A DNA stretch of 64,000 nt, from NCBI GenBank assembly GCA_964454445.1, contig CAYVTD010000001.1:62001-126000 (forward strand), written 5' to 3'. This document shows, piece by piece, positions 27,755-37,435 of the stretch. The stretch comes from CAYVTD01 sp964454445. Lineage in GTDB: Bacteria; Bacteroidota; Ignavibacteria; Kapaibacteriales; UBA2268. The number at the start of each line of letters is the position of its first letter. The stretch's first letter is position 1. The notes beneath the pieces are model-generated. The model was not told where the DNA came from and searched no databases. It saw only the letters and a list, made by a program, of their open reading frames with translations. The translations under genes were made by a program, and so were the position numbers.

Positions 27755-30232
27755 ATGAAAAACTCGACGCTAATAATCTTTCTTGTGTTTGCAAGCCTGC
27801 TCGCAATGCCGGCTATTGCACAAGTAGATACATTGCGTCCCCGTTACGGTTTATCAGCAGGAGCGAATTCCAACTATCATTTCGCCGATTTTCGCGCCAT
27901 ACCCGGTGTGCCAAACTGCTGCCCTGTTTTTGAAAACGGATATGGCTTTGCCCCTTATGCTGTCGCCCTTATCGAATATCCAATCAACGATTTATTCTTG
28001 CTTGGCTTAAAAGCAGGTTATTCCAACGAATCGGCTATATTGACAAAAGAAGAGCAAACCACAGTTATGGTCGCTCTAAAAGAGACAAATGGTGTTTTTG
28101 AACACGAAATTAATGCAAAATTAGCTGGAATAGTCGTCGAGCCAACTCTTGCTTATCGATTAACTAGCGATTTTTATGCTTTTGCAGGCTTCCAGGCAGG
28201 ATTTATTTTGCAAAAAGATTTCGAGCAAATCGAAAGAATCGTTAAACCTGAAAACACAGGTGTTTTCATCGATACAAGAACGCGCGAGCGAAATTACCAA
28301 ACTGGTGAAATACCTAATACTCAAATCTTTACTGGAGGGGTAAAACTTGGTTGTTTCTATGAGTTACCAATGAATAGCAAGAAAACTTTTTTAATTGTTC
28401 CCGAAATTTCAATAAACATTGGTCTCATCGACATTGTGAAAGAAGTAAGTTGGAAACCATCAGCTATTTCTGCAGGAATTTCACTAAAATATACTCCTTT
28501 TGAAACTGTTTATATGCACAAACAGTTGTTTTATATCGATACTGCAAGAATAAAAACAAATACCCACAGCCAACCTCAATTTGTTTATGGAAAACCAATA
28601 ATCAACAATTCAGAAAAAGAAGTGAAAGACAGTGTCTTTTATATTCAAGAAGTTACAAGAACAGACACGCTTTTTCTGCCAAAAACAAGAAGCGAAAGAA
28701 TAAGCGAGAGAATAGATACAACAAGCGTATTTAGCAAAGATGTTGATACTCCAACTGTTGTAATTGGGAAATATTTCGAAAGAAGCAGGGAATTGCCCGG
28801 ACCAGATACTATTCTAGTTTTAAAAGAGCAATTTCGCACAGACTCCTTGCTTAAACCAATGCGTAGAGTTAATGTCAGCGAATCAATTGCCGACACGATA
28901 AAAAAACTAAGTCCTGACATTGACGATACGATGATTGTCAAAGGACAAGAAAAGGAAAGTTTAAGAGAAGTAGGCGAGGGAGAAACTCTTTTCGTTTATA
29001 AAACCATATCCAGAACTGATACTTTGTTGATACCTGATTATTCTGGTATCAAGCTGAAAGCCGGCATTGCTGTTTATGGCTTATTGCCTTCGCGAGATAC
29101 AGTGCCTTTGCAAAATATCACCTTGCGCATGCAATATACAACAGAGGTCTATCCTTTGTTGCCATACATATTTTTCGATGCCAATTCATCAATTATTCCA
29201 AAAAGGTACAAGCAATTAACCCCTGATGCCCAATTTTATCAAGAGGATATCGAACCTAACCCAATGCGAATCCATTATAATTGCTTGAATATCATTGCAG
29301 ACAGAATGAACAAACAATCAGTTTCAGCAATTACAATTCGCGGCTTTGCTGACCCTTACACAGAGCCAAATAATTGCGAACTTGCTCTCAAAAGAGCCAA
29401 TGCAATCAAAGAGTATCTTGTTAGCCGCGGAGCTGCGCCTGAAAAAATCACAGTTGTTGCAAGCAAAACAAATTGCTATTCTCCAAAGCCAACAAGGAGC
29501 GACAATGAACTCGGTTATTCGGAAAACCGCCAAGCAGTTATCGAATCAGATGACCAGCAAATACTTTCACCCGTTTATGGCAGACGTTACCTTAACCCAA
29601 TGAATATTATGCCCGATACGCTGCTATTTAATCCTGAAGGATCATCTAAACGAATAATCTCAAGATGGATGCTTTCTGTTACACAAACAGGACAAACCAT
29701 ACTTTACAAGCAAGGAGAAGGAAGACCTGTAATCGTTAAATATGGATTTAATGAAAAAGACGCTAAGAAATTAAAACCGGATTTGCCAATTAATATCGAA
29801 TATAAGGTCTTTGATGACAATGGAGAAGTGTCGATAGCAGTCGAACCTCTTGGCATAGTTAGAGAAACAGATAATTATGAGATTGAGAGGCTTTCGCTTA
29901 CTTTGTTCCCGATTGGACAAAATACACTAACCGACGAAATGCGTCGCCAGACCTTAGAATTCCTCAAAGGACTCGATAGACAATCGACAATAGGAATTAA
30001 AGCATATTGCGATATGCTCGGAGGCGAAAAGACCAATAAATTCCTTGCTGAAACACGTGCCGAAGAAATCTATCGCTTCATTCGCCGCAGCGCTCCTTCG
30101 GCAAGGATAACAGATGTGAAAGCTTATGCAGAAAAATACTTTCCTCCGGGCATTTCTTCATATAATTTACCTGAAGAACGTTTTTTAAGCAGAACTGTCG
30201 CCATCGAAATCAGGAAGCGAAGATCCCCATAA
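27755..30232 (+). CDS. Outer-membrane protein with two OmpA-like domains and 59-residue repeats
   Basis: An 825-residue envelope protein. It has a signal peptide (1-22) and an N-terminal region that looks like an outer-membrane beta-barrel (about 28-250). A linker follows in which the motif RTD(T/S)L recurs at residues 302, 361 and 420, exactly 59 apart. An OmpA-like peptidoglycan-binding domain begins at YIFFDANSSIIP (about 471-600; TIRGFADPYTEPNN, then ALKRANAIKEYL). A second, more divergent OmpA-like domain ends the protein (about 717-825; IKAYCDMLGGEKTNKFLAETRAEEIYRFI). It probably ties the outer membrane to the cell wall, perhaps with the T9SS protein encoded 27 bp upstream. Its 3' end overlaps the convergent cheW-like gene by 48 bp. 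Confidence 0.85.
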   Translation: MKNSTLIIFLVFASLLAMPAIAQVDTLRPRYGLSAGANSNYHFADFRAIPGVPNCCPVFENGYGFAPYAVALIEYPINDLFLLGLKAGYSNESAILTKEEQTTVMVALKETNGVFEHEINAKLAGIVVEPTLAYRLTSDFYAFAGFQAGFILQKDFEQIERIVKPENTGVFIDTRTRERNYQTGEIPNTQIFTGGVKLGCFYELPMNSKKTFLIVPEISINIGLIDIVKEVSWKPSAISAGISLKYTPFETVYMHKQLFYIDTARIKTNTHSQPQFVYGKPIINNSEKEVKDSVFYIQEVTRTDTLFLPKTRSERISERIDTTSVFSKDVDTPTVVIGKYFERSRELPGPDTILVLKEQFRTDSLLKPMRRVNVSESIADTIKKLSPDIDDTMIVKGQEKESLREVGEGETLFVYKTISRTDTLLIPDYSGIKLKAGIAVYGLLPSRDTVPLQNITLRMQYTTEVYPLLPYIFFDANSSIIPKRYKQLTPDAQFYQEDIEPNPMRIHYNCLNIIADRMNKQSVSAITIRGFADPYTEPNNCELALKRANAIKEYLVSRGAAPEKITVVASKTNCYSPKPTRSDNELGYSENRQAVIESDDQQILSPVYGRRYLNPMNIMPDTLLFNPEGSSKRIISRWMLSVTQTGQTILYKQGEGRPVIVKYGFNEKDAKKLKPDLPINIEYKVFDDNGEVSIAVEPLGIVRETDNYEIERLSLTLFPIGQNTLTDEMRRQTLEFLKGLDRQSTIGIKAYCDMLGGEKTNKFLAETRAEEIYRFIRRSAPSARITDVKAYAEKYFPPGISSYNLPEERFLSRTVAIEIRKRRSP

Positions 30233-30634
30233 TAGCTTATCGACAGCTATTTTTTGATAGGAGAGCCCTTTCCGCAGGGCAATATCACCAAAAAATCCAA
30301 ATTCTTTGATTATTGGCTTACGAAAATCAGTTTCATCGAAATTAATTGTTTCTGTTGCCTTCTCCGCGATTATTCCTAATTTGATAAGTTTATCTATGTG
30401 ATGTGTTTTTAGCACTATAATTCTTGTACTTAACAGTTTCTGCGAGGCTTCTCCAGTTAAGCTTTTTTTTATGTCAATTACGGATATCAACTCCCCATGA
30501 TAATTTAATTCACCGGCAAAAATTGTTGAACTCTTATGTTTGCTTGCAAGAGGCACAAGCGGTATTACTTCAATGATATTCATCGAGTGAATGATATAAT
30601 AGTTATCATCAATTTGAAATTGCAAGTAAAGCAT
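30185..30634 (-). CDS. CheW-like chemotaxis adaptor protein
   Basis: A 149-residue single CheW domain, the scaffold that links chemoreceptors to the histidine kinase CheA. CheW features are the start LQFQIDDNYYIIHSMNIIEVIPLVP, and FAGELNYHGELISVIDIKKSL in the middle. It is the last gene of a receptor operon. AGGAG, overlapping the receptor's stop, stands 8 bp before the ATG. No CheA, CheY, CheR or CheB is in the window. The C-terminus is a little extended and is coded by the 48-bp overlap with the convergent OmpA-like gene. Confidence 0.88.
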   Translation of the reverse strand: MLYLQFQIDDNYYIIHSMNIIEVIPLVPLASKHKSSTIFAGELNYHGELISVIDIKKSLTGEASQKLLSTRIIVLKTHHIDKLIKLGIIAEKATETINFDETDFRKPIIKEFGFFGDIALRKGLSYQKIAVDKLLWGSSLPDFDGDSSA

Positions 30635-30645
30635 TCATTAATCTC

Positions 30646-32943
30646 CTATCTTACTTGTTCATTATTCTCTTTTTTTTCCTCGACAATAAAATGAGAAAGC
30701 TCCTCCTGCAGAGTCGCAGAAGCATTTTTAAGATTACCTGTGGCAAAATTAAAATCAACAAGCGAGTTTCTTGTTTGAATACTGACAGAATTAAGCTGTT
30801 CCATCGTTTCTTCGATTTGCTTTGTGCTGTCAGCCTGCATTTTCATTGCCTCATTTATCAAAGAAAACTGTGAAATCAAATCTTGCATTTTTTCAATGAT
30901 GTCTTCCAATTCCAAGCTAATAGCAGCAATCTTGGCAGAACCTTTTTGCATTTGTTCGGCAAAATCATCGACAGAGCGGGATCCCTGATCAACGGTTTCA
31001 TGCATTTCGTTTAAAAGAGATTCGATATTTAATGCTGCTACGGAAGTCTCGTCGGCAAGTTTTCTAATCTCAATTGCGACAACAGAAAAACCTGCACCGT
31101 AATTTTCAGTGCTTTCGCTTGAAGTTTCGGTGGTTCTGCTGCTTTCCCTGTTAAAAGTCGCATTGAGATTTTCTGCTTCAATAGCAGCATTGAGCGACAA
31201 CAAGTTAGTCTGGTTAGCAACTTTGGTGATTGTGTTGATTACTTTGCTTATATTTGCGCTTCGCTGGGTGATAAGTTCGAGTTTTTCGTGAATAATGGCA
31301 ACAGAGTTTAGCAGAGTTGAAATAGCAACTCTAATTCCCTCGACACCTTCGAGTCCCTTATGAGCTGCGTCAGAGCTGTCTTGTGCTTTGTTTGAAACAT
31401 CGTCCATTGTGCCAGAAAGCTCTTGAGAAACAGCCCGAATCTGCATGCTAATGGTTACTGTTTCGCTTGTCGAAGCAACCTGTTCGGCAACGCTTGCCTC
31501 AAGATTTTTTGCTAATTCGGTTATAACAGATGCAGAAATGGACACTTGTCGAGCTGTAATTGTAACGTTTATAAGTAATTTATTAAGTGAAGTCGTCATT
31601 TTGGCGGCAGAAAGAAACAGTTTGTATATCTCGTCTTTAAAATCGCTTAGATCCTTTACCGATTTCACCCCGGCAAACATCTTCGTCGCCTGCGCTGCCT
31701 CTATGAGTTTATATGCTGCCTGTATATTGCCCGATGCAATTTCAATGATAATTTTTGTAACAAGTAACAATGGTTTGGTAATTCTATTTAAAATGAGAAT
31801 GGAAAAAACAAATGCCAGAAGCATTGCCCCGATGCTAATGCCAAGAGCGTAGTTCCTTGCTTCAATGTATTCTGCTTTTCTAAGAGCGAGGAGTTCTCCC
31901 AATTGACTAATAGTTGCCAACCAAAATTTATTTTCTTTATCAATTGCATTCAATCCCTCATTTTCGTATCTCCTTAGTTTTTCGTTTGAATTCTGTATAT
32001 TATTACTGCTATCATTGTGGATTGTGCTATCGCTGGCTTCGCGGGCAATTAAATTGTTTTCAGTTAAACTGAAAAAGCCAATAAGTGAATTCTCATATTC
32101 CACAAAAACATTTTCAAGCTTTTCTTGCAAAGGTAAATAAATACCATAAAAATTCTTATCCTCGTTCTTTGCTGTTTTGAGGAGATTATTAATATTGTCT
32201 AATGCTTCATTTTTTATTTCAGAAATGTGAAAACTTATGAGTTGCAACTCTTTAGAGCTTTGTTTATATTGCGATTGTGATTGAAAAGAAGAAAGCTCTG
32301 AAAGCGGTTCTTGCAGCAAACTACTCATTCCAGCAGAAAAAACACTGTTTGTATGTTTGCACAGTTCAGGCATTTGCAACAAGGCAATATCCATAAGGCA
32401 ATATGAATCAAGGTCGGGATCAAGCAAAAGATTTGATTCTTCAGCAATTAATCGTATTAATTTATTAACTCTCTCAATAATTTCTTGATTATTACGAAAA
32501 AAAACGTTTAGATCTTTTGAATAGTCCTTTGATTTAATGATTTCCCAATCAGCTTTTATGGCTTCTGGAAAGATTTCTTTATGAGAAAGAGAATTTGAAT
32601 AGGACAGTTGGAAATCATCTTGACCAGACTTCAAATTTTCATAAAAGCTGGACAAAGCAGAATCAGCATCGTCCTGTGATGCTTTTATGTTATTCTCAAT
32701 TTCAGAACTGCTATCAAATCGAATTTTGCTCATACAAAAAAACTGGTTTTCATTTATTGATCTGCTAAATTTGGCAAGCGGCTCGATGAGTTTTGTACCA
32801 GCAATTTCCTTTTTGGCAAAATTGATATGCTGATTATAGCCCGAGATGACATAATACAACAACACTGCTATTGGCAATGCAAAGATAATACAGATAATTC
32901 CTAATTTTAATGTAATGCTTGTATTTCTCGAAAAAGATTTCAT
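30646..32943 (-). CDS. Methyl-accepting chemotaxis protein with insertion at the signalling tip
   Basis: A 765-residue receptor. It has a membrane segment (about 12-32), a large helical periplasmic sensor (about 33-360; no Cache or PAS motif recognised, probably a four-helix bundle), a second membrane segment (about 362-385), a HAMP-like stretch and a cytoplasmic MCP domain (about 455-755). The tip reads KVANQTNLLSLNAAIEAE, but then carries an extra Ser/Thr/Glu/Asn-rich stretch before GFSVVAIEIRKLADE. Compared with the upstream receptor, 19 residues are added exactly at the hairpin turn (coded at about 31098-31170). It lies 12 bp after that receptor's gene and 11 bp before the cheW-like gene. 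Confidence 0.9.
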   Translation of the reverse strand: MKSFSRNTSITLKLGIICIIFALPIAVLLYYVISGYNQHINFAKKEIAGTKLIEPLAKFSRSINENQFFCMSKIRFDSSSEIENNIKASQDDADSALSSFYENLKSGQDDFQLSYSNSLSHKEIFPEAIKADWEIIKSKDYSKDLNVFFRNNQEIIERVNKLIRLIAEESNLLLDPDLDSYCLMDIALLQMPELCKHTNSVFSAGMSSLLQEPLSELSSFQSQSQYKQSSKELQLISFHISEIKNEALDNINNLLKTAKNEDKNFYGIYLPLQEKLENVFVEYENSLIGFFSLTENNLIAREASDSTIHNDSSNNIQNSNEKLRRYENEGLNAIDKENKFWLATISQLGELLALRKAEYIEARNYALGISIGAMLLAFVFSILILNRITKPLLLVTKIIIEIASGNIQAAYKLIEAAQATKMFAGVKSVKDLSDFKDEIYKLFLSAAKMTTSLNKLLINVTITARQVSISASVITELAKNLEASVAEQVASTSETVTISMQIRAVSQELSGTMDDVSNKAQDSSDAAHKGLEGVEGIRVAISTLLNSVAIIHEKLELITQRSANISKVINTITKVANQTNLLSLNAAIEAENLNATFNRESSRTTETSSESTENYGAGFSVVAIEIRKLADETSVAALNIESLLNEMHETVDQGSRSVDDFAEQMQKGSAKIAAISLELEDIIEKMQDLISQFSLINEAMKMQADSTKQIEETMEQLNSVSIQTRNSLVDFNFATGNLKNASATLQEELSHFIVEEKKENNEQVR

Positions 32944-32955
32944 AACTTGCCTCGT

Positions 32956-35151
32956 TTACTTGCTTATTTTGAATTGGGAAACTTCTCTTTGCAATCCTTT
33001 TACTGCCTCATTTAATTGCAAAGTAACATTATGGAACTCCCCGAGGGACTCTTTCGTTTGCTCGGCGGCAGTTTTCAATTGATTCATTGCCTCATTAATC
33101 TCGAAAGCACCTTCTGATTGCGCACTAATGCTTGTGTCGATAGCTTCAAATTCAGGGGTTAGCCTCAATATATGTTCGATTATTAACTCAATATTGTGTG
33201 TGATAACCGATACCTTGTTAGCTCCGGATTTGACTTCAATACCAAATTTATCCATTTCCATAACGCCCGAGCTTACAGACCCTTGCATCTCCTTTACCAT
33301 AAATTCGATGTCTTTTGTGGCAGTTGCAGTTTGAACGGCAAGACGGCTAATTTCGCGTGCAACAACAGAAAAGCCCTTGCCGAAATCGCCTGCCTTCTCG
33401 GCTTCGATAGCTGCATTGAGCGAAAGCAATTTGGTTTGTTCGGAAATCTTGTTGATAGCTGTAATTATGCCGTTAATCTTATCGGCTTTGTCACTAATTA
33501 TAGAAAGTTTTGTTGAAATAGAGTTCGTGGCAGTTGTCAGCGATTTCATCGTATTTTCCAGTTCTATGAGCATCTTGCTGCCAGCTTCAGCTTCGCCAAC
33601 CGTTGCATCGACGGTTTCGCCAGAGCGTCGAACAGTTGTCAACAGCTCTTCAGCCCTGTCGGAAATCTCTTTACTCGAGACGCTGACCTGTCTAGTCGAA
33701 GCGGCTTGCTCGGCTACAGTTGCCTCTAATTGCCGTGATGAGGCTGTTATCTCAGTAGCTGAAGTGGTTACTTGGATACCAGATTGCTGCACTTGACCAA
33801 TGAGCGAGAAAAGATTGGAAGTCATTTTGGCAAAAGATCGCAAAAGTTCGCTTATCTCATCTTTATAATTTTTGCTTTGGATAGCTTTTATTTGGCTGTC
33901 AATATCGTTTTTCGCCTCACGTAGTTTGCCTTCAGCTATTTTTTTGGCTAAATTGCTAATAAATCCAATTGGCTTGGAGATGGTGTTCGATAGAAAAATA
34001 GCAAGAAGTATGGCTAAGACTAATATTGAAACACCATAAATTATTAAATTTTCTCTTAATGAAATAAATTTCCTTTCGAGATTAGAAATAGTATCGTAAT
34101 ATTCATCTTTGTAAACTCCTGTGCCGATAACCCAATCCCAAGGCTCGAAATAGGTGATTGCAACAACTTTTTCGCGTGCTGTTGCCTCACCGATATTTTT
34201 CCATTTATATTCTTTGAAATAATTCTCCCCTTCTTTTAATGTAAGCGCCTTTTCGACTATTTCCTTAATAAAAAACTTACCTTCGCTATCGGTTGATTCC
34301 AGAATGTTTTCCCCGTCGCGTTCGCCATTTTTGGAAATGATGTAATGTCCTTTGTTGCTTTTACCACCTAGAACATAGACATAGCCAGTTTTCCCCGGTT
34401 TAATTCGCAATATTGCATTTCTAAGAGATTTTGCAGCAGCAAGCTTTTCTCCTGTATATATCATTCCGATCACTTCGCCTCTACTATCCAGAATTGGCTC
34501 ATAAACGGTCAAGCACCATTCGTTAACAACATAAGCCCTGCCATGATAGGTTTTATGGTCAAGAATGGATTGCAGCACCGGATTGTCGCTTCCGTCGGGA
34601 TTGATATGCGGTATGAATGAGCTAATGGCTCTTTCTTTTCCGGCTGTTTGCACATTGGTTGCCACCCTTAGCATATCACCTTCGCTGTTCATTCTTTGAA
34701 ATATTGTGCAAGTAAGCCCATAAGACTCACCAACATCATCAACAATAGGAATGTATTGCTCCAGATTGGTTGAAGCAGTAATTGGTCTGCCACCCAGCAA
34801 AATCGAAGGCAGTTCCACAGTCCTTGTTTCGCCGTTAAATTGATTGACGGCTTCCCATTTTTGCATTTTTCCAATGAAAGACAAACCACCTTTTTGTTTA
34901 ATAGTCGTTTCTGCAAAATGAATGGCTCGAGAAAGACGTTCATGAAGTAACTCGTCGCTTGATAGACACAGATTGTAAACATCTTTAGAAATCTGCGATA
35001 TATTCGCTTTTGCAAGGTTGTCAATTTCATGCTCTGCTTCGACAAGCATTATCTTTTCTTGAAATACTATTAAAACAACTATTACAATCACTGGTAGAAG
35101 AGCAGAAATAATGGCAATAGATATTATTTTTCCTTTTAATGATAGTTTCAC
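32956..35151 (-). CDS. Methyl-accepting chemotaxis protein with Cache sensor
   Basis: A 731-residue chemoreceptor, first gene of the receptor-receptor-cheW operon. A membrane segment (about 7-30) is followed by a periplasmic Cache_3/Cache_2-type sensor (about 35-355; GKTGYVYVLGGKSNKGHYIIS and PWDWVIGTGVYKDEYY are typical), a second membrane segment (about 365-390), a HAMP-like region and a canonical MCP signalling domain. Its tip is the standard AAIEAEKAGDFGKGFSVVAREISRLA. Cache domains of this kind usually bind small organic acids or amino acids; the ligand cannot be named. The 186-bp leader shared with the divergent OmpA gene has no clear promoter match. Confidence 0.93.
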   Translation of the reverse strand: MKLSLKGKIISIAIISALLPVIVIVVLIVFQEKIMLVEAEHEIDNLAKANISQISKDVYNLCLSSDELLHERLSRAIHFAETTIKQKGGLSFIGKMQKWEAVNQFNGETRTVELPSILLGGRPITASTNLEQYIPIVDDVGESYGLTCTIFQRMNSEGDMLRVATNVQTAGKERAISSFIPHINPDGSDNPVLQSILDHKTYHGRAYVVNEWCLTVYEPILDSRGEVIGMIYTGEKLAAAKSLRNAILRIKPGKTGYVYVLGGKSNKGHYIISKNGERDGENILESTDSEGKFFIKEIVEKALTLKEGENYFKEYKWKNIGEATAREKVVAITYFEPWDWVIGTGVYKDEYYDTISNLERKFISLRENLIIYGVSILVLAILLAIFLSNTISKPIGFISNLAKKIAEGKLREAKNDIDSQIKAIQSKNYKDEISELLRSFAKMTSNLFSLIGQVQQSGIQVTTSATEITASSRQLEATVAEQAASTRQVSVSSKEISDRAEELLTTVRRSGETVDATVGEAEAGSKMLIELENTMKSLTTATNSISTKLSIISDKADKINGIITAINKISEQTKLLSLNAAIEAEKAGDFGKGFSVVAREISRLAVQTATATKDIEFMVKEMQGSVSSGVMEMDKFGIEVKSGANKVSVITHNIELIIEHILRLTPEFEAIDTSISAQSEGAFEINEAMNQLKTAAEQTKESLGEFHNVTLQLNEAVKGLQREVSQFKISK

Positions 35152-35337
35152 GTTGCTTTCCCGAAATGTGTCGCATCAAGAACAGTTTTTTTATTTTTAA
35201 TGCAGATAATTCTGGAATTTATGAATATTTAAAGAAAAATAAAAGAGCGAAAACAAAAAAACGATTATCTTCCGTGATTTTTGCTTTTATATGTGCATTA
35301 ATATTCTTAATTTAATCAAAAAAAACTGCAAAATGCT

Positions 35338-37353
35338 ATGAAAAATTGTAAATACTACCTGCTAATAATTTTGCTTCAATTCATCGTTGCACAGGCAAAT
35401 GCAGAAAATGTCCAATGGGCATCGGAGCTAATCGGCTTTTCTTCGCAAATGGATAGTGTTCGTGGCTCAGCAAGACAGGCATTGGGCAAGCCAAGCGTTA
35501 TGTCTGAATTTGGAATGTCGCCTTGTGCTTGGGCATCAAAGGAGGTTGCCTCGCCAGAAGGCGAATGGATCAAAGTTGGCTTTGCCGAACCAATGAAAAT
35601 AGCTCAAATAGCGATTAATCAGAATTTTAATCCCGGTGCAATATCAAAAGTTTGGATTTATGATGAAAATGACAACGAATACTTGGTCTATAATAACGCT
35701 AATCCGGAAGTTACAAGCGTCAACGGAAAGATGCTTCATGTCTTTATGCCATTGACAAAATACAATGTGCAAGCGGTTAAAATATTCCTAAAAACTGACG
35801 TTTTTGCCGATTGGAATCAAATCGATGCCATAGCCATTAGCGATAGCAAAAAGCCTGTTTATCCTTCTGTTAATTTGCCACTGCAGACAAGGGAAAGGTA
35901 TTTTGTTGAAAATCTTGGAGATAATGTCAATTCGCCAGCTGCCGAGCTTGTTCCCGTCATCTCACCCGACGGGCAGACACTCTACTTCACCCGGAACAAT
36001 CACCCTGGCAACACTGGTGAGGCAAAAAAACTCGATGTCTGGCAATCTAAAATGAACAAAGATGGCTCCTTTGCCCCCGCTGAAAATCTTGGTAAACCAA
36101 TTAATAACGAATTTTCTAATTTCCTTTTTTCGATAAGTCCCGACAACAACACTCTTTACCTCGGCAACCAATATATGCCTGACGGACAAATGGACAAGGG
36201 TATTTCTAAGAGTTCCTGGGATGGTGAAAAATGGGACTTGCCTCAAAACATGGAAATCAAGGATTTCACCAATCTGCGCGGCTTTGCCAATTACTTTATG
36301 GCTCCAAGCGGACAAGAGCTTTATTTGTCTGTCGAAATGGAAGATTCTTATGGAGGAATGGATATTTATGTTAGTTTTTTACAAAGTGATGGCTCCTGGA
36401 GCAAACCAAAAAACCTTGGACCAACAATCAATACAGCTTCCGATGATATTTCCCCGTTCATTGCCGCAGACGAAAAAACATTGTATTATTCAACAGACGG
36501 GCTACCTTCGCTTGGCTCAAACGATATTTTCTACTCGCAACGGCTCGACACAACTTGGACTATTTGGTCTGAACCAGTAAATTTAGGACAGCCGGTAAAT
36601 TCCTCAGGTTGGGAAGCATATTGGTCGGTGCCCGCCCAGGGCGATTATGGATATTATGTTACGAATCACAATAGCAGTGGAAATGAGGATATTTATCGCA
36701 TTCGCCTGGCAGCATCACAACGACCAGGAACTGTCAAGTTGGTTTATGGAAGAGTAATCGACTCAAAAACAAGCAATCCCGTTCAGGCACAAATCATTTA
36801 CGAAACTTTGCCCTCCGGAATTGAAGCAGGCACAGCAAGCTCCAATCCAAAAACAGGTGAGTATAAAATAATACTGCCTGCAGGAGCCAAATATGGTTTC
36901 CTCGCACAAGCCGACAATTATTTATCCATAAATGAATATCTCGATTTAAGGCAAGAAAGCGATTTTACGGAAATAAATCGTGATTTATATCTCGTTCCAA
37001 TTGAAAAAGGTCAGGTTGTGCGTATCAACAATATATTTTTCGAATTTGCCAAATATGATATACTCGAAGATTCTTTTTCTGAGCTAAACCGTATTGTCAA
37101 GTTTTTGCAGGAAAACCCAAAAATCAGAATTAGAATAAACGGACATACCGATAATATCGGTTCTATGCAAGACAATCTCGAGCTTTCACGGCGTCGTGCT
37201 GGCGCTGTTGCCGATTATCTCAACATCAAAGGAATTGACAAAAAACGTGTTGAAACCAAGGGTTTTGGATTTTCCAAACCAATAGTCGACAACGATACAG
37301 AAGAAGGTAGGGCAAAAAACCGAAGAGTCGAATTTGAAATAATTGGCAATTAA
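35338..37353 (+). CDS. OmpA family protein with PD40 propeller
   Basis: A 671-residue envelope protein. It has a signal peptide (about 1-22), then a discoidin-like beta-sandwich region (about 25-170), then PD40/WD40-like propeller repeats (about 190-460; ISPDGQTLYFTRNN, ISPDNNTLYLGN, IAADEKTLYYSTDG), a small carboxypeptidase-regulatory-like beta domain (about 465-555), and a C-terminal OmpA domain (about 560-671) with GHTDNIGSMQDNLELSRRRA, the peptidoglycan-binding signature. This order is common in Bacteroidota; some relatives belong to or assist T9SS (PorE-like). It stands alone between the receptor operon and gyrB. Confidence 0.9.
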   Translation: MKNCKYYLLIILLQFIVAQANAENVQWASELIGFSSQMDSVRGSARQALGKPSVMSEFGMSPCAWASKEVASPEGEWIKVGFAEPMKIAQIAINQNFNPGAISKVWIYDENDNEYLVYNNANPEVTSVNGKMLHVFMPLTKYNVQAVKIFLKTDVFADWNQIDAIAISDSKKPVYPSVNLPLQTRERYFVENLGDNVNSPAAELVPVISPDGQTLYFTRNNHPGNTGEAKKLDVWQSKMNKDGSFAPAENLGKPINNEFSNFLFSISPDNNTLYLGNQYMPDGQMDKGISKSSWDGEKWDLPQNMEIKDFTNLRGFANYFMAPSGQELYLSVEMEDSYGGMDIYVSFLQSDGSWSKPKNLGPTINTASDDISPFIAADEKTLYYSTDGLPSLGSNDIFYSQRLDTTWTIWSEPVNLGQPVNSSGWEAYWSVPAQGDYGYYVTNHNSSGNEDIYRIRLAASQRPGTVKLVYGRVIDSKTSNPVQAQIIYETLPSGIEAGTASSNPKTGEYKIILPAGAKYGFLAQADNYLSINEYLDLRQESDFTEINRDLYLVPIEKGQVVRINNIFFEFAKYDILEDSFSELNRIVKFLQENPKIRIRINGHTDNIGSMQDNLELSRRRAGAVADYLNIKGIDKKRVETKGFGFSKPIVDNDTEEGRAKNRRVEFEIIGN

Positions 37354-37435
37354 CTGTCTGCTGTTATATATATCAATAATTTAATGTAATTAATATATAA
37401 AGATAAATTCTTTCAATGAAAAGGAATTAATGCAG

